DNA of 22,866 bases from Pseudomonadota bacterium (GCA_028876585.1 JAGWRL010000180.1:1-22866); one strand, 5' to 3'; numbered from the stretch's first letter, positions 1 to 7,851 are shown. The notes: generated from the letters alone by a model not told the origin. Program-made: numbers and translations.

Positions 1-591
1 CGTCTCGGCGTAGCGGCGGGCGGTGTGGACGAACGGGGCGTCCCAGCTCCAGCCGTCGGTTCCCGTCAGCCGCACGCCGCGCTCCAGCAGGTAGAGCGTC
101 GCCTCGGCGCCCATGCCGCAGCCCGACGGGACGTAGGCCGGCGTGCCGTATTTGGCCGCCGCGCTGGTGTTGACGACGACGATGTCGAGCGGGCGCAACT
201 CATGGCCGATGCGCTTCAGCTCCGCTTCGACGTCTCCCGCCGTGGCGACATAACCGTCGGCGAAATGGCGGAAGTCGAGTTTCACGCCGGGCTGGAAACA
301 CCATTCGAGCGGCACTTCGTCGATGGTCCAGGAGCGCTCGCCCTCGTTCATCGTCGGGTGATAATGCCAGGGCGCGTCGAGATGGGTGCCGTTGTGGGTG
401 GAGAGTTTCACCGTCTCCACCGCCCAGCCCTGGCCGTCGGGCAGGTCTTCCTTCTTCAGGCCGGGGAAGGCGGCCAGCAGGGTCGGCAGGCCCTGCGCGT
501 GATTGACATATTCGATCGCCGGGCCGGGGCCGAGATCGGCCGGCACGTCGTTTTCGAGCGCAACCGAGAGGTCGATGATCTTGCGGGACAT
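1..591 (-). CDS. Cyclase family protein (metal-dependent hydrolase), 3' end cut by window edge
   Basis: The reading frame is open from an ATG at 589-591 to the left edge (197 codons, no stop seen), so the C-terminus is missing. An AGGAG ribosome binding site lies 6 bases upstream (598-602). Residues 66-78 carry the cyclase-family signature HxGTHxDAPxHxH, whose His and Asp residues bind a divalent metal in this family, which includes bacterial kynurenine formamidase. Such enzymes hydrolyse amides, lactams or ring-derived substrates in the cytosol. The gene lies 52 bases downstream of the FAH-family gene on the same strand and is probably cotranscribed with it, which suggests two steps of one degradative route. 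The substrate cannot be told from the sequence: kynurenine formamidase is possible, but no other tryptophan-pathway gene is visible. The family call is firm; the reaction is not. Confidence 0.87.
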   Translation of the reverse strand, partial: MSRKIIDLSVALENDVPADLGPGPAIEYVNHAQGLPTLLAAFPGLKKEDLPDGQGWAVETVKLSTHNGTHLDAPWHYHPTMNEGERSWTIDEVPLEWCFQPGVKLDFRHFADGYVATAGDVEAELKRIGHELRPLDIVVVNTSAAAKYGTPAYVPSGCGMGAEATLYLLERGVRLTGTDGWSWDAPFVHTARRYAET

Positions 592-643
592 GGGCGGACT
601 CCTGATGGGGACAAGGGCCTCCCGCGCGGGAGGCGGGCGGCGC

Positions 644-1621
644 TCAATCCGTCTGCGCGACAACGCGGTTGCGCAACACCCCGATGCGGTCGACGTGCAG
701 TTCGATCACGTCGCCGTGCTCAAGGAAACGGCCGATCTCCAGCCCGCAGCAATTGCCGACCGTGCCGGAGCCGAAAACCTCGCCGGCGTGGATCGTCTCG
801 TCCTGCGAGGCGTAGGCCAGAATCTGCGGGAACGTGAACAGCATGTTCGCCGTCACGCCTTTGGCGCGGGTTTCGCCGTTGACGCGCACCTCGACGTTGA
901 GCGTCTGCGGGTCGCCGAGTTCGTCCGCCGTGACGATCCACGGCCCCAGCACATTGGCGCCGTCAAAGCTCTTGCCCTTGGCGGGGCCGAGCCGGCCGGC
1001 CATCTCGGCGCGCTGGCGGTCGCGGGCGGAGAAATCGTTGAAGATCGTGTAGCCGAAAATGTGCTCGCCCGCTTCGGCGGCGGGGATGTTGGCGCGCGTG
1101 CGGCGGGTGACGGCGGCGATCTCCAGTTCGTAATCCATCTCGCAGCTGTAGCGCGGCCAGCGCACGGTCGCCTCCGGCCCGGCGACGATCAGCCGGTTGG
1201 TGATGTAGTAGATCGGCATCTGCCGATAGACCTCGGCCAGCGGATCGGTTGGCGCCGCCATCGCCGCGGCGAACGCCGCCTCGCCGCCTTTGGCGCGGGC
1301 TTCGAGCGCGCGCGCGCCGCGGCCGGACTGGCGGATGTGGGTCTCGAACGACATCGCGTCGCGCATCTGGCGCGGGCGCGGCAGCGGGCTGAGCAGTTTC
1401 ACCGATTCGAGCGCCGCCCACGGCCCCGCCCCCTCCGCCAGCTCCTGCGCGAGTTCGAGCCCCATGTCGTCGGCATCGATCAAGCTGAGCATCGAGGCGA
1501 ACGGCGTCGGGTCCCAGCCGACCCGCTCGGCGGCGGCGGCGAGATCGAGCAGGCGGCCCTTTTGCGTATCGACGACGCCGACACGGGCCGTCTCGCCGAA
1601 TTCGTAGGTCGCGAGTTTCAT
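644..1621 (-). CDS. Fumarylacetoacetate hydrolase (FAH) family protein
   Basis: This 325-residue protein has the FAH fold signature: ExE metal ligands at E165/E167 (MDYELEIA), D196 in FNDFSARD, and KGKSFDGANVLGPW at about 216-228. The family binds Mg2+ or Ca2+ and cleaves, hydrates or decarboxylates beta-diketo or 2-keto acids, typically late in aromatic-ring breakdown. An N-terminal domain of about 80 residues precedes the catalytic domain, as in full-length bacterial members. The ATG start at 1619-1621 has a GGGAG site upstream. The gene heads a minus-strand unit with the cyclase-family gene and is divergent from the binding-protein/GntR/ABC operon across 91 bases, so one regulator may serve both. 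FAH-like proteins vary widely in substrate (fumarylpyruvate, acylpyruvates, 2-oxo-3-deoxy sugar acids), so the exact reaction is left open. Confidence 0.9.
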   Translation of the reverse strand: MKLATYEFGETARVGVVDTQKGRLLDLAAAAERVGWDPTPFASMLSLIDADDMGLELAQELAEGAGPWAALESVKLLSPLPRPRQMRDAMSFETHIRQSGRGARALEARAKGGEAAFAAAMAAPTDPLAEVYRQMPIYYITNRLIVAGPEATVRWPRYSCEMDYELEIAAVTRRTRANIPAAEAGEHIFGYTIFNDFSARDRQRAEMAGRLGPAKGKSFDGANVLGPWIVTADELGDPQTLNVEVRVNGETRAKGVTANMLFTFPQILAYASQDETIHAGEVFGSGTVGNCCGLEIGRFLEHGDVIELHVDRIGVLRNRVVAQTD

Positions 1622-1646
1622 GCGCCGGGCTCCCTTGCGTTTCGCT

Positions 1647-1664
1647 AAAATGTATACGATCCTA
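1647..1664. promoter_or_regulatory. Candidate GntR/FCD operator in the divergent promoter region
   Basis: The gap between the divergent FAH and binding-protein genes is AT-rich against a GC-rich background and holds TGTATACGAT at 1651-1660, centred on the palindrome GTATAC (1652-1657). FCD-type GntR regulators such as VanR commonly bind sites built on TGTATACA or ATnGTATACnAT, and a GntR/FCD gene lies in the plus-strand operon. On the plus strand GATAAT (1674-1679) could be a -10 box with the site near its -35 position. On the minus strand TTGATT precedes the site by about 17 bases. Seen: the palindrome and its position. Inferred: operator function. Confidence 0.45.
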
Positions 1665-1712
1665 AATTTTGTCGATAATCAAGCGGGCCGATCGCGGCCT
1701 CGGGAGGAACCC

Positions 1713-2645
1713 ATGCACCACGCTCTGCGCCGCGTCCTGCTCGCCGCCGCGCTCGTCTCCCCCTGGTGCGGCGCGGCCGCCGCGACCAAGATCAAGATTG
1801 CCTGCACCGCGACCTCGGATTGCGCCTCGGCGATGATTGCGACCTACGACGGCGTGTTCGCCAAACACGGCCTCGACGCCGAGATGACGCTGATCGGCAT
1901 CAACACCAACATCCCGCCCGCCATCGCCTCGGACTCGATCCAGATCGGCGGCCCGACCTCGACCGTGTTCCTGCAAGCCGTCGACGGCGGGCTGGATCTG
2001 GTGGCGATCTCCGGCGCCTCGGTGATGGACCCCGCCACCGCGGGCCTGATCGCCGCCGTGCAGAAGCCCGGCCTGACGATGAGCAAGCCCGCCGATTTCG
2101 TCGGCCGCAAAGTCGGCGTGCCCGGCATCGGCGCGTTTCTCGATGTTCTGTTCCGCAAATGGTTGACGGAAGGCGGCGTCGACCCGGCCAAGGTCAACTA
2201 TGTCGAAGTGACGTTCCCGACCCAGAACGACGCGCTGAAATCCGGCGCGGTCGATGCGGTGCTGACCGCCGAGCCGTTCACCTCGCGCATCGTCGCCGCC
2301 AACAACGGCAGCGTCGCCGCCCATTACGCCGCCGAGTTGCATCGCACCGACCCGATCATCGAATACGTGGCGACGCGCGCCTGGGCGGAGAAGAATCCCG
2401 AGGCCGTCAAAGCCTTCCGCGAGGCGATCGCGGAGACCGCCAAAATCGTCAACGCCGACCACGCCAAGGCGGCCGAGGCGCAGGCGCGCTTCACCAAGAT
2501 GAATGTCGACCTGCTCAAGAAGAACCCGCCGAGCGTCGCCAAGCCCGAGTTGAAGGCGGACGATTTCTCCTGGTGGATCGACGTGATGAAACAACAGGGC
2601 ATGTTGCAGGGCCAGATCGACAAGGCGAAACTGGTCCTGCCGTGA
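1713..2645 (+). CDS. ABC transporter periplasmic substrate-binding protein (NitT/TauT, NMT1-like)
   Basis: This 310-residue exported protein should capture the transporter's substrate in the periplasm. Residues 1-24 form a Sec signal peptide (basic HHALRR, hydrophobic LLAAALV, then GAAAA), with cleavage likely before TKIKIAC. The mature part resembles SsuA/TauA/NMT1-type binding proteins: an opening beta strand, GVFAKHGLDAEM, GGPTSTVFLQAV, a GRKVGVPG hinge segment, and DALKSGAVDAVLTAEPF. The ATG at 1713 is preferred over an in-frame upstream ATG at 1620 because GGGAGGA (1702-1708) sits just before it and the signal peptide starts there. The stop overlaps the next gene's GTG by four bases. A Cys at position 19 lacks a proper lipobox, so a lipoprotein is unlikely. 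The ligand is unknown; neighbouring hydrolases hint at an organic, possibly aromatic, compound rather than nitrate or a sulfonate. Confidence 0.88.
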   Translation: MHHALRRVLLAAALVSPWCGAAAATKIKIACTATSDCASAMIATYDGVFAKHGLDAEMTLIGINTNIPPAIASDSIQIGGPTSTVFLQAVDGGLDLVAISGASVMDPATAGLIAAVQKPGLTMSKPADFVGRKVGVPGIGAFLDVLFRKWLTEGGVDPAKVNYVEVTFPTQNDALKSGAVDAVLTAEPFTSRIVAANNGSVAAHYAAELHRTDPIIEYVATRAWAEKNPEAVKAFREAIAETAKIVNADHAKAAEAQARFTKMNVDLLKKNPPSVAKPELKADDFSWWIDVMKQQGMLQGQIDKAKLVLP

Positions 2646-3307
2646 CCGACGCGGCGACGCTGAGCGCGCGTGCGGCCCAAGCGATCGAAGCCGACATTCT
2701 CGCCGGCCGGCTCGCGCCCGACGCGCGGCTGGGCATCGCCGAGACGGCGGCGCGCTACGGCGTCGGCGCGACGCCGCTGCGCGAGGCTCTGTCGCGGCTG
2801 GCCGCGCGCGGCCTCGTGCACGCGCGCGGCAATCGCGGCTTTCGCGTCACGCCGATCTCGCGCGCCGATCTCGCCGACATCGTGCTCATTCGCGGCGTGA
2901 TCGAACGCGAGGCGCTGCGGCTGGCGATGGCGCGCGGCGACGCGGAATGGGAGGCGGCGATTCTGGCGGCGTTGCATCGCCTGCGCCGCCATGTCGGCGA
3001 CGACCCGCGCGGCTTCCGCGAGGGCGACGCCGCATTCGACGCGCTGCACAAGGCGTTCCACGCCGCTTTGATCGCCGCCTGCGGCTCGCCGCGCCTGCTG
3101 GCCGCGCAGGCGCAACTCTACGACGAAGCCTATCGCTACCGGCGCCTGATGATGGCGAATTTTCCCTCGCCGGACGCTTTCCTGACCGGCCACGAGCGGC
3201 TGGCGCGCCTCGTGATCGCCCGTCAGGACGCCGCCTGCGCGGCGCTCGGCGAACACATCGCCTCGACCCTGACGCTGGTCTATCCCGCGCGCGAGCGCGT
3301 CAGTTGA
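2642..3307 (+). CDS. GntR family transcriptional regulator, FCD (FadR/VanR) subfamily
   Basis: This 221-residue regulator has an N-terminal winged helix (about 8-72) with IAETAARYGVGATPLREAL, the GntR helix-turn-helix, followed by LVHARGNRGFRV as the wing. A helical FCD domain fills the rest. FCD domains bind a small organic acid, often through a metal held by conserved residues; D133 (with H136 nearby), H140, H184 and H205 match the usual spacing. The start is GTG at 2642, overlapping the binding-protein stop (GTGA); no ATG lies nearby. The gene sits between the binding protein and the ATPase of the same transporter, so it is probably made in step with them and senses the imported compound or a breakdown product. 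The likely target is the GTATAC site in the divergent gap (inference). Confidence 0.9.
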   Translation: MTDAATLSARAAQAIEADILAGRLAPDARLGIAETAARYGVGATPLREALSRLAARGLVHARGNRGFRVTPISRADLADIVLIRGVIEREALRLAMARGDAEWEAAILAALHRLRRHVGDDPRGFREGDAAFDALHKAFHAALIAACGSPRLLAAQAQLYDEAYRYRRLMMANFPSPDAFLTGHERLARLVIARQDAACAALGEHIASTLTLVYPARERVS

Positions 3308-4080
3308 GCGCGCCGCCGCTGCTGCAATTCCGCGCCGTGAGCCTGGCCTACGGCGAGCAGCTCGTGCTCGGCGACTTGAGCTTCGAGATCGCGCGCGGCG
3401 AAATCCTCTGTCTGGTGGGTCCCAGCGGTTGCGGCAAGACCACCGCGTTGCGGATCGCCGCCGGCCTCGTCGCGCCGACGTCAGGCGAAGCCAGCTTCGC
3501 CGGCGCCGCCATCAAAGGCCCGCGCCGCGACGTCGCGGTGGTGTTTCAGGATTACGCCAAGGCGCTGCTGCCGTGGCGCACGGCGCAAGGCAATGTCGCG
3601 CTGGCGCTGGAGGCGATGCGGACGCCGCGCGCCGAGCGCGGCGACCGCATCGCCGCGCTGCTGAAGCGCGTCGGCCTGACCGGGCAGGAGCAGAAATATC
3701 CGGCGCAGATGTCGGGCGGCATGCAGCAGCGGTTGCAGATCGCGCGCTGCCTGGCGCAGGAGCCGGCGGCGCTGATGATGGACGAGCCGTTCGGCGCGCT
3801 CGACGCGATGACGCGCCAGGATTTGCAGGATCAGATGCTGGAGATCGCCAGCGCGACCGGCGCGACGATCCTGTTCGTCACCCACGATCTCGAAGAGGCG
3901 ATCTATCTCGGCGACCGCGTGATCGGGCTCAAATCCCATCCCGGCCGGATCGGCATCGAACTGAAGGTTGATCTGCCGCGCCCGCGCGATCAGGTGACGA
4001 CGCGGGAAAGCCCGGCGTTTCTGGCGCTGCGGCGGCAATTGTACGATTTCATCCACGGCGCCGAGCGGGGGGCGCGATGA
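3304..4080 (+). CDS. ABC transporter ATP-binding protein (NitT/TauT type)
   Basis: This 258-residue cytoplasmic ATPase powers uptake through the two permeases that follow. Visible motifs are Walker A GPSGCGKTT (39-47), a Q-loop in VVFQDYAKALLPW, a signature loop MSGGMQQR (the usual LSGGQ with Met for Leu and Gln), Walker B ALMMDEPFGALD, and the H-loop in LFVTHD. The QDYAKALLPW segment is characteristic of the nitrate/sulfonate/taurine ATPase group. The start is taken as TTG at 3304, which overlaps the GntR stop (TTGA) and keeps the first beta strand (LLQFRAVSLAYG). A GTG at 3337 would cut into that strand. The stop overlaps the next ATG by four bases. Codon use matches its neighbours. Confidence 0.93.
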   Translation: MSAPPLLQFRAVSLAYGEQLVLGDLSFEIARGEILCLVGPSGCGKTTALRIAAGLVAPTSGEASFAGAAIKGPRRDVAVVFQDYAKALLPWRTAQGNVALALEAMRTPRAERGDRIAALLKRVGLTGQEQKYPAQMSGGMQQRLQIARCLAQEPAALMMDEPFGALDAMTRQDLQDQMLEIASATGATILFVTHDLEEAIYLGDRVIGLKSHPGRIGIELKVDLPRPRDQVTTRESPAFLALRRQLYDFIHGAERGAR

Positions 4081-4808
4081 AGGGCGTGTGGCTGCCGCTG
4101 GCGCTGGTCGGGCTCGCCGAGATCGGCGCGCGCGCGCATGGGCCGAGCGATTCGATCGCCCCGCCGAGCGAGGTCGCGCGCGCCTTCGTCGAGGCAATGG
4201 CCGACGGCTCGCTCGCCGCCGCCACGCGCGACACACTGATCGCGGCTTTCGCGGGCCTGAGCCTCGGCGGCGCGCTCGGCCTCGCGCTAGGTTTCGCGCT
4301 CGGCCTGTCGCGCGCGTTCGACCGGCTGCTGTGGCTGCCGGTCGAGGTGCTGCGGCCGATCCCCTCGGTGGCGGTGATCCCGGTCGCGCTGGTGGCGCTG
4401 GGGTTCGGCTACCGGCTGGAGATCGCCATCGTCGCGTTCGCCTGCGTCTGGCCGATGCTGATCCTGACGCGGGCGGCGGTGGCCGAAGTCGAGCCGCGCT
4501 TGATTGAAGTCGCGCGGGCGCTGCGGCTTTCGCCCTTGGCCACCATCGTCAAGATCGTCGCGCCGGCGGCGGCGCCGCGCATCTTCGTCGCCTTCCGGCT
4601 GGCGGCGGGCGTCGCGCTGATCGTCGCGGTGACGGTGGAGATCGCCGTCAACCCGCAGGGGCTCGGCGCCGCGCTGATGACGGCGGGTCAGGCGCTGCGG
4701 CCCGATCTGACGATGGCGTTCCTGGTCTGGGTCGGCGCGGTCGGCTTCGCGCTCAATCAGGCGCTGCTGTTCGCGCAGGCGCGGTTGTTCAACGAGATGT
4801 CGCGATGA
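4077..4808 (+). CDS. ABC transporter permease 1 (SsuC/TauC-like)
   Basis: This 243-residue inner-membrane protein has about six hydrophobic spans. The EAA loop that docks onto the ATPase is clear at about 144-169 (EVARALRLSPLATIVKIVAPA), preceded by LRPIPSVAVIPVALVALGFG, a hallmark of nitrate/sulfonate/taurine permeases. The first hydrophobic stretch (about 4-18) is short, and the sequence PPSEVARAFVEAM matches the periplasmic start common in this family. ATG at 4077 overlaps the ATPase stop and the gene's own stop overlaps the next permease's ATG, both as ATGA. It forms the transmembrane channel, probably as a heterodimer with the second permease, although a homodimer is the usual arrangement in related systems. 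Confidence 0.92.
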   Translation: MKGVWLPLALVGLAEIGARAHGPSDSIAPPSEVARAFVEAMADGSLAAATRDTLIAAFAGLSLGGALGLALGFALGLSRAFDRLLWLPVEVLRPIPSVAVIPVALVALGFGYRLEIAIVAFACVWPMLILTRAAVAEVEPRLIEVARALRLSPLATIVKIVAPAAAPRIFVAFRLAAGVALIVAVTVEIAVNPQGLGAALMTAGQALRPDLTMAFLVWVGAVGFALNQALLFAQARLFNEMSR

Positions 4809-5560
4809 AGGCGCTCGGCTGGCGGCTCGCGAGCCTGGCCGTGCTCGCCGCCATCGTCGCGCTGTGGGCGGAAATCGCCGCGCTGAAACTTGTTCCGCCG
4901 CTGTTCCTGCCGACGCCGGCGCGCGCCTGGGGGGCGCTGCTGGCGGGCTTCGCGCGCGGCGATCTTACGGTGAAGCTGGTGGGCACGCTGACCCACATGA
5001 CGCTCGGCTGGCTCGCCGCTTCGTTGGTCGGCGTCGCGCTCGGCGGGCTGATCGGCTCCTCGGCGCGGGCGCGCGCCTATATCGGCCCGACGCTGGAGTT
5101 CCTGCGCCCGCTGCCCGCTTCCGCCATCATTCCGGTGGCGATCGCGATGTTCGGGTTGACGCCGCAGATGGCGATCGGCGTGATCGCGTTCGGCTCGATC
5201 TGGCCGATGCTGCTGTCGACGGTGCACGGCTTCGCCCATGTCGAGCCGCGGTTGATCGAGGTGGCGCGGGCGTTGAAGATGTCGCCGCTGGCGGTGGCGT
5301 TGAAGATCGCCCTGCCCTCGGCGCTGCCCGATATTCTTGGCGGGCTGCGGCTCGGGCTGACCGTGGCGCTGATCCTCTCCGTCGTGTGCGAGATGATCGC
5401 CGGGCTCGACGGGCTGGGAAGCTGGGAGCTGCTGGCCGCCCGCGCCTATCGCAGCGCCGATATTTTCGCCGGCGTGATGCTGCTCGGCGCGATCGGCCTT
5501 GCCGCCAATTCCGCGCTGTCGCTGGTTGAAGCGCGCGCCTTGAGGGGGCGCGCGCGTTAG
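4805..5560 (+). CDS. ABC transporter permease 2 (SsuC/TauC-like)
   Basis: This 251-residue membrane protein is homologous to the permease directly upstream: it shares VEPRLIEVARAL(K/R)(M/L)SPLA in the EAA loop, LRP(L/I)P(A/S)(S/V)A(I/V)IPVA, and a similar span pattern. FLPTPARAW near residue 35 is the typical external segment after the first span. The two genes probably arose by tandem duplication and now supply two channel subunits. The ATG at 4805 overlaps the previous stop by four bases. This is the last gene of the operon; downstream lie the two REP-like palindromes and the convergent chemotaxis gene. The substrate is not readable from the sequence. Confidence 0.92.
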   Translation: MKALGWRLASLAVLAAIVALWAEIAALKLVPPLFLPTPARAWGALLAGFARGDLTVKLVGTLTHMTLGWLAASLVGVALGGLIGSSARARAYIGPTLEFLRPLPASAIIPVAIAMFGLTPQMAIGVIAFGSIWPMLLSTVHGFAHVEPRLIEVARALKMSPLAVALKIALPSALPDILGGLRLGLTVALILSVVCEMIAGLDGLGSWELLAARAYRSADIFAGVMLLGAIGLAANSALSLVEARALRGRAR

Positions 5561-5593
5561 GGAGTCCTATCAGCGGTTATGAAGACCAACCGT

Positions 5594-5625
5594 CGTCATG
5601 GCCGGGCTTGTCCCGGCCATCCACG
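5594..5625 (+). repeat. REP-like palindromic repeat, copy 1 (possible terminator)
   Basis: This 32-base element folds into a hairpin with 9-bp arms (ATGGCCGGG on the left) around a CTTGT loop, flanked by CGTC and CCACG. It lies 33 bases after the last ABC permease gene. An inverted, nearly identical copy lies at 5703-5734. The motif matches a dispersed intergenic palindrome that I recognise from many Rhizobiales genomes. Placed between convergent genes, it could also stop transcription, although no T-run follows. Confidence 0.8.
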
Positions 5626-5702
5626 CCGTCGAGTGTTGGCGTTGGTTGAATGAGCGGCGGAGACGTAGGAGATAAGCTTCACACTTCGCAAAAGTGGCGC
5701 GA

Positions 5703-5734
5703 CGTGGATGCCCGGGACAAGCCCGGGCATGACG
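5703..5734 (-). repeat. REP-like palindromic repeat, copy 2, inverted
   Basis: This is the reverse complement of the copy at 5594-5625 over all 32 bases, with two differences that form one compensating pair: the arm is ATGCCCGGG instead of ATGGCCGGG, and its partner base has changed to keep pairing. Seventy-seven bases separate the copies. The pair resembles a BIME-type inverted REP couplet. It ends 19 bases from the chemotaxis-receptor stop codon and may serve as that gene's terminator. Confidence 0.8.
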
Positions 5735-5753
5735 AGCGACTTGACCTTTGGTG

Positions 5754-7742
5754 TCAGAACTCGGCCCAGTCCGAGCCGCCTGAGGCCGCCGCCTTGGGCG
5801 CCCGCGCCACTTCGCGCGGCGCCGTCTTCACCGGCGCCCGCGCCGGGGCGGGTTTGGCGAACACGTGCGGCGCGACCGATTTGAGATCGCGGCGCAGCCG
5901 ATCCTCGCCCGGCTCGCCGACGCGGAACTGTTCGATCAGCCGCTGCAATTCGCCCATCTCCTTCGACAGCGAATGGCTGGCGGCGGTCGATTCTTCAACC
6001 ATGGTGGCGTTCTGCTGCGTCGATTGATCCATCTGGCTGATGGCGACGTTGATCTGTTGCAGCCCCGTCGCCTGCTGTTGCGCACCGCTGGCGATGTCGG
6101 CGACGACGCGGTTGATCTCCGACACCTGCGTGATGATGCTTTCCAGCGCCTTGCCGGTGTCGGCGACCAGCTTGACGCCGGCCTCGACTTGCGCGCCGGA
6201 ATTGGACACCAGCGCCTTGATCTCCTTGGCCGCTTCGGCCGAGCGCTGCGCCAGCGCGCGCACTTCCTGCGCCACCACCGCGAAGCCGCGCCCCGAATCG
6301 CCCGCCCGCGCCGCCTCGACGCCGGCGTTGAGCGCCAGCAGGTTGGTCTGGAACGCGATCTCGTCGATCACGCCGATGATCTGGCCGATCTTGTTGGAGC
6401 TTTCGGCGATGCCGTCCATCGCCTCGACCGCCTTGCGCGCCACCACCGCGCCCTTCTTGGCGTCGGAATCGGCGGTCGCCACGACATCGGCCGCGTGTTG
6501 CGCGCCGGCCGCCGATTGTTTGACCGTGGTGGTGATCTGCTCCAGCGCCGCCGCGGTCTCTTCCAGGCTCGCCGCCTGCTGCTCGGTGCGCTGCGACAAA
6601 TTGTCCGAGGCGGTGGAGATTTCGCGCGTGCTCGAATTGATCGTCCCGGTGGTGGCGACGACGGCGGCGAGCGCGGCCTTCAGCTTGGCGGCGGCGGCGT
6701 TGAAGTCGTTGCGCACCTCGACATATTCGCCGGAGAAGCCCTGTTCGAGCCGCTGCGCGAGATCGCCGTCGGCGAGGCGTTTCAGGCCGTCGCGCAGCGC
6801 GCCCATCGCGGCCGCCTGCGTCTCGACCAACCGGGCGCGCTCGGTGGTGGCGCGTTCGCGCTCTGACTCCGCCAGGGCGCGCGCCTCGGTCGCCCGCGCC
6901 TCGGCGTCGCGACGCTCGATGGCGTTGGTCTTGAACACCTCGACCGCCTTCGCCATCGCGCCGATCTCGTCGCCGCGCGCGCCGCCGTCGATCCGCGCCG
7001 TCAGATCGCCGCCGGCGAGCCGCCGCATCTGCCCCGCCAGCGCGGTGAGCGGGCGCTCGATCTTGGCGGAAGTCATCCAGAACGCGAAGGCGAGCGCGAA
7101 CACCGTGCAGAGCGCGCCGATGGTTCCAATCATCGTGACCGCCCGGCCCGCCTGCGCGCTCAGCTCCTTCGCCGCCGCGGCGTTTTCATTGGAAATGGAG
7201 AGGTTGAAGCCCTTCACATCGTCGACAAGCTTGTAGCCGGCGACATCAAGCTCGCTGATCGGCTTCACCACGGCGGCGATCTGATCGAGTTCTTCCGGCT
7301 TCAACGCGTGACCGCGCTCTAGCCCAGGTAGATCGAGCGCGGCTTTAAAGACGGGCTTGGCGCTTTCGACGTAATCGTCGAACGCCTGTCTGAGCTTGCC
7401 GATTTCCGCGCTCTTGTCGGGCAACGCGGCGGCAGCGGAATTGAAGTAGCCGTTGGCGACTTCCTGCGCGCTATTGAACTTGTCGGCGGCGGCTGTGGCG
7501 ATGGGCGAGCCGCTATCGCTCATCAGCGCGACATGAATCGCGTTGTTCGCGATGACGACGATTTGCGCCGCCCGCGACAGGTCCAGCGCCCCGACGTCGC
7601 GCTGTTCGATGATCGCCCTGGACGCCTGGCTGACGGCCATCAGCCGGGTCGCGCCCAGCACCACCATCGCGACCATGGCGCAGGCCATGAGCGCCAGCGG
7701 GATCATGGACTTCGTGCGCAGGCTAAGGTCGTCGATGCTCAT
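5754..7742 (-). CDS. Methyl-accepting chemotaxis protein
   Basis: This 662-residue receptor couples a stimulus to the CheA/CheW array. It has a first membrane span at about 12-32, a periplasmic helical domain of about 170 residues, a second span at about 202-223, a HAMP domain at about 227-275, a second HAMP-like unit at about 310-358 ([10 protein letters not shown]), then a long coiled-coil signalling domain. The hairpin tip is at about 460-480 ([21 protein letters not shown]). The C-terminus is a Pro/Ala-rich linker ending in SDWAEF, which fits the xWxxF tether that recruits CheR or CheB. The ATG at 7740-7742 has an AAGGA ribosome binding site that is part of the perfect palindrome AGGAACGTTCCT (7744-7755). 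The ligand is unknown. It is convergent with the ABC operon and near flagellar genes, but no che genes lie in the window. Confidence 0.96.
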   Translation of the reverse strand: MSIDDLSLRTKSMIPLALMACAMVAMVVLGATRLMAVSQASRAIIEQRDVGALDLSRAAQIVVIANNAIHVALMSDSGSPIATAAADKFNSAQEVANGYFNSAAAALPDKSAEIGKLRQAFDDYVESAKPVFKAALDLPGLERGHALKPEELDQIAAVVKPISELDVAGYKLVDDVKGFNLSISNENAAAAKELSAQAGRAVTMIGTIGALCTVFALAFAFWMTSAKIERPLTALAGQMRRLAGGDLTARIDGGARGDEIGAMAKAVEVFKTNAIERRDAEARATEARALAESERERATTERARLVETQAAAMGALRDGLKRLADGDLAQRLEQGFSGEYVEVRNDFNAAAAKLKAALAAVVATTGTINSSTREISTASDNLSQRTEQQAASLEETAAALEQITTTVKQSAAGAQHAADVVATADSDAKKGAVVARKAVEAMDGIAESSNKIGQIIGVIDEIAFQTNLLALNAGVEAARAGDSGRGFAVVAQEVRALAQRSAEAAKEIKALVSNSGAQVEAGVKLVADTGKALESIITQVSEINRVVADIASGAQQQATGLQQINVAISQMDQSTQQNATMVEESTAASHSLSKEMGELQRLIEQFRVGEPGEDRLRRDLKSVAPHVFAKPAPARAPVKTAPREVARAPKAAASGGSDWAEF

Positions 7743-7743
7743 T

Positions 7744-7755
7744 AGGAACGTTCCT
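7744..7755. promoter_or_regulatory. Perfect 12-bp palindrome over the chemotaxis-gene ribosome binding site
   Basis: AGGAACGTTCCT is its own reverse complement and ends two bases before the receptor start codon, so the AAGGA Shine-Dalgarno bases form one arm. It could be a protein operator, or simply an SD with a chance palindrome. Without a loop it is too tight for a good mRNA hairpin. Function is not established. Confidence 0.35.
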
Positions 7756-7851
7756 TGGCGACTCCGGCGGCGCAGGGGGACCAGCGCTTGCGGACCTGGG
7801 GGCGTTGTGGGGTCTGCCCACGCGCGGAAAGCGCGAACCGCTCCCCGCGCC

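Noticed and set aside
503..1648. Long plus-strand open frame opposite the FAH-family gene
   Set aside because: It is antisense to a gene with clear catalytic motifs; the arginine-rich product matches no fold and is a GC-driven shadow.
5594..5734. CRISPR array
   Set aside because: Only two copies in inverted orientation, each an internal palindrome with a single 77-base gap; no direct repeats or cas genes.
5865..6866. Plus-strand open frame opposite the chemoreceptor
   Set aside because: The receptor on the other strand has full domain structure; this frame gives only Arg/Leu-rich low complexity.
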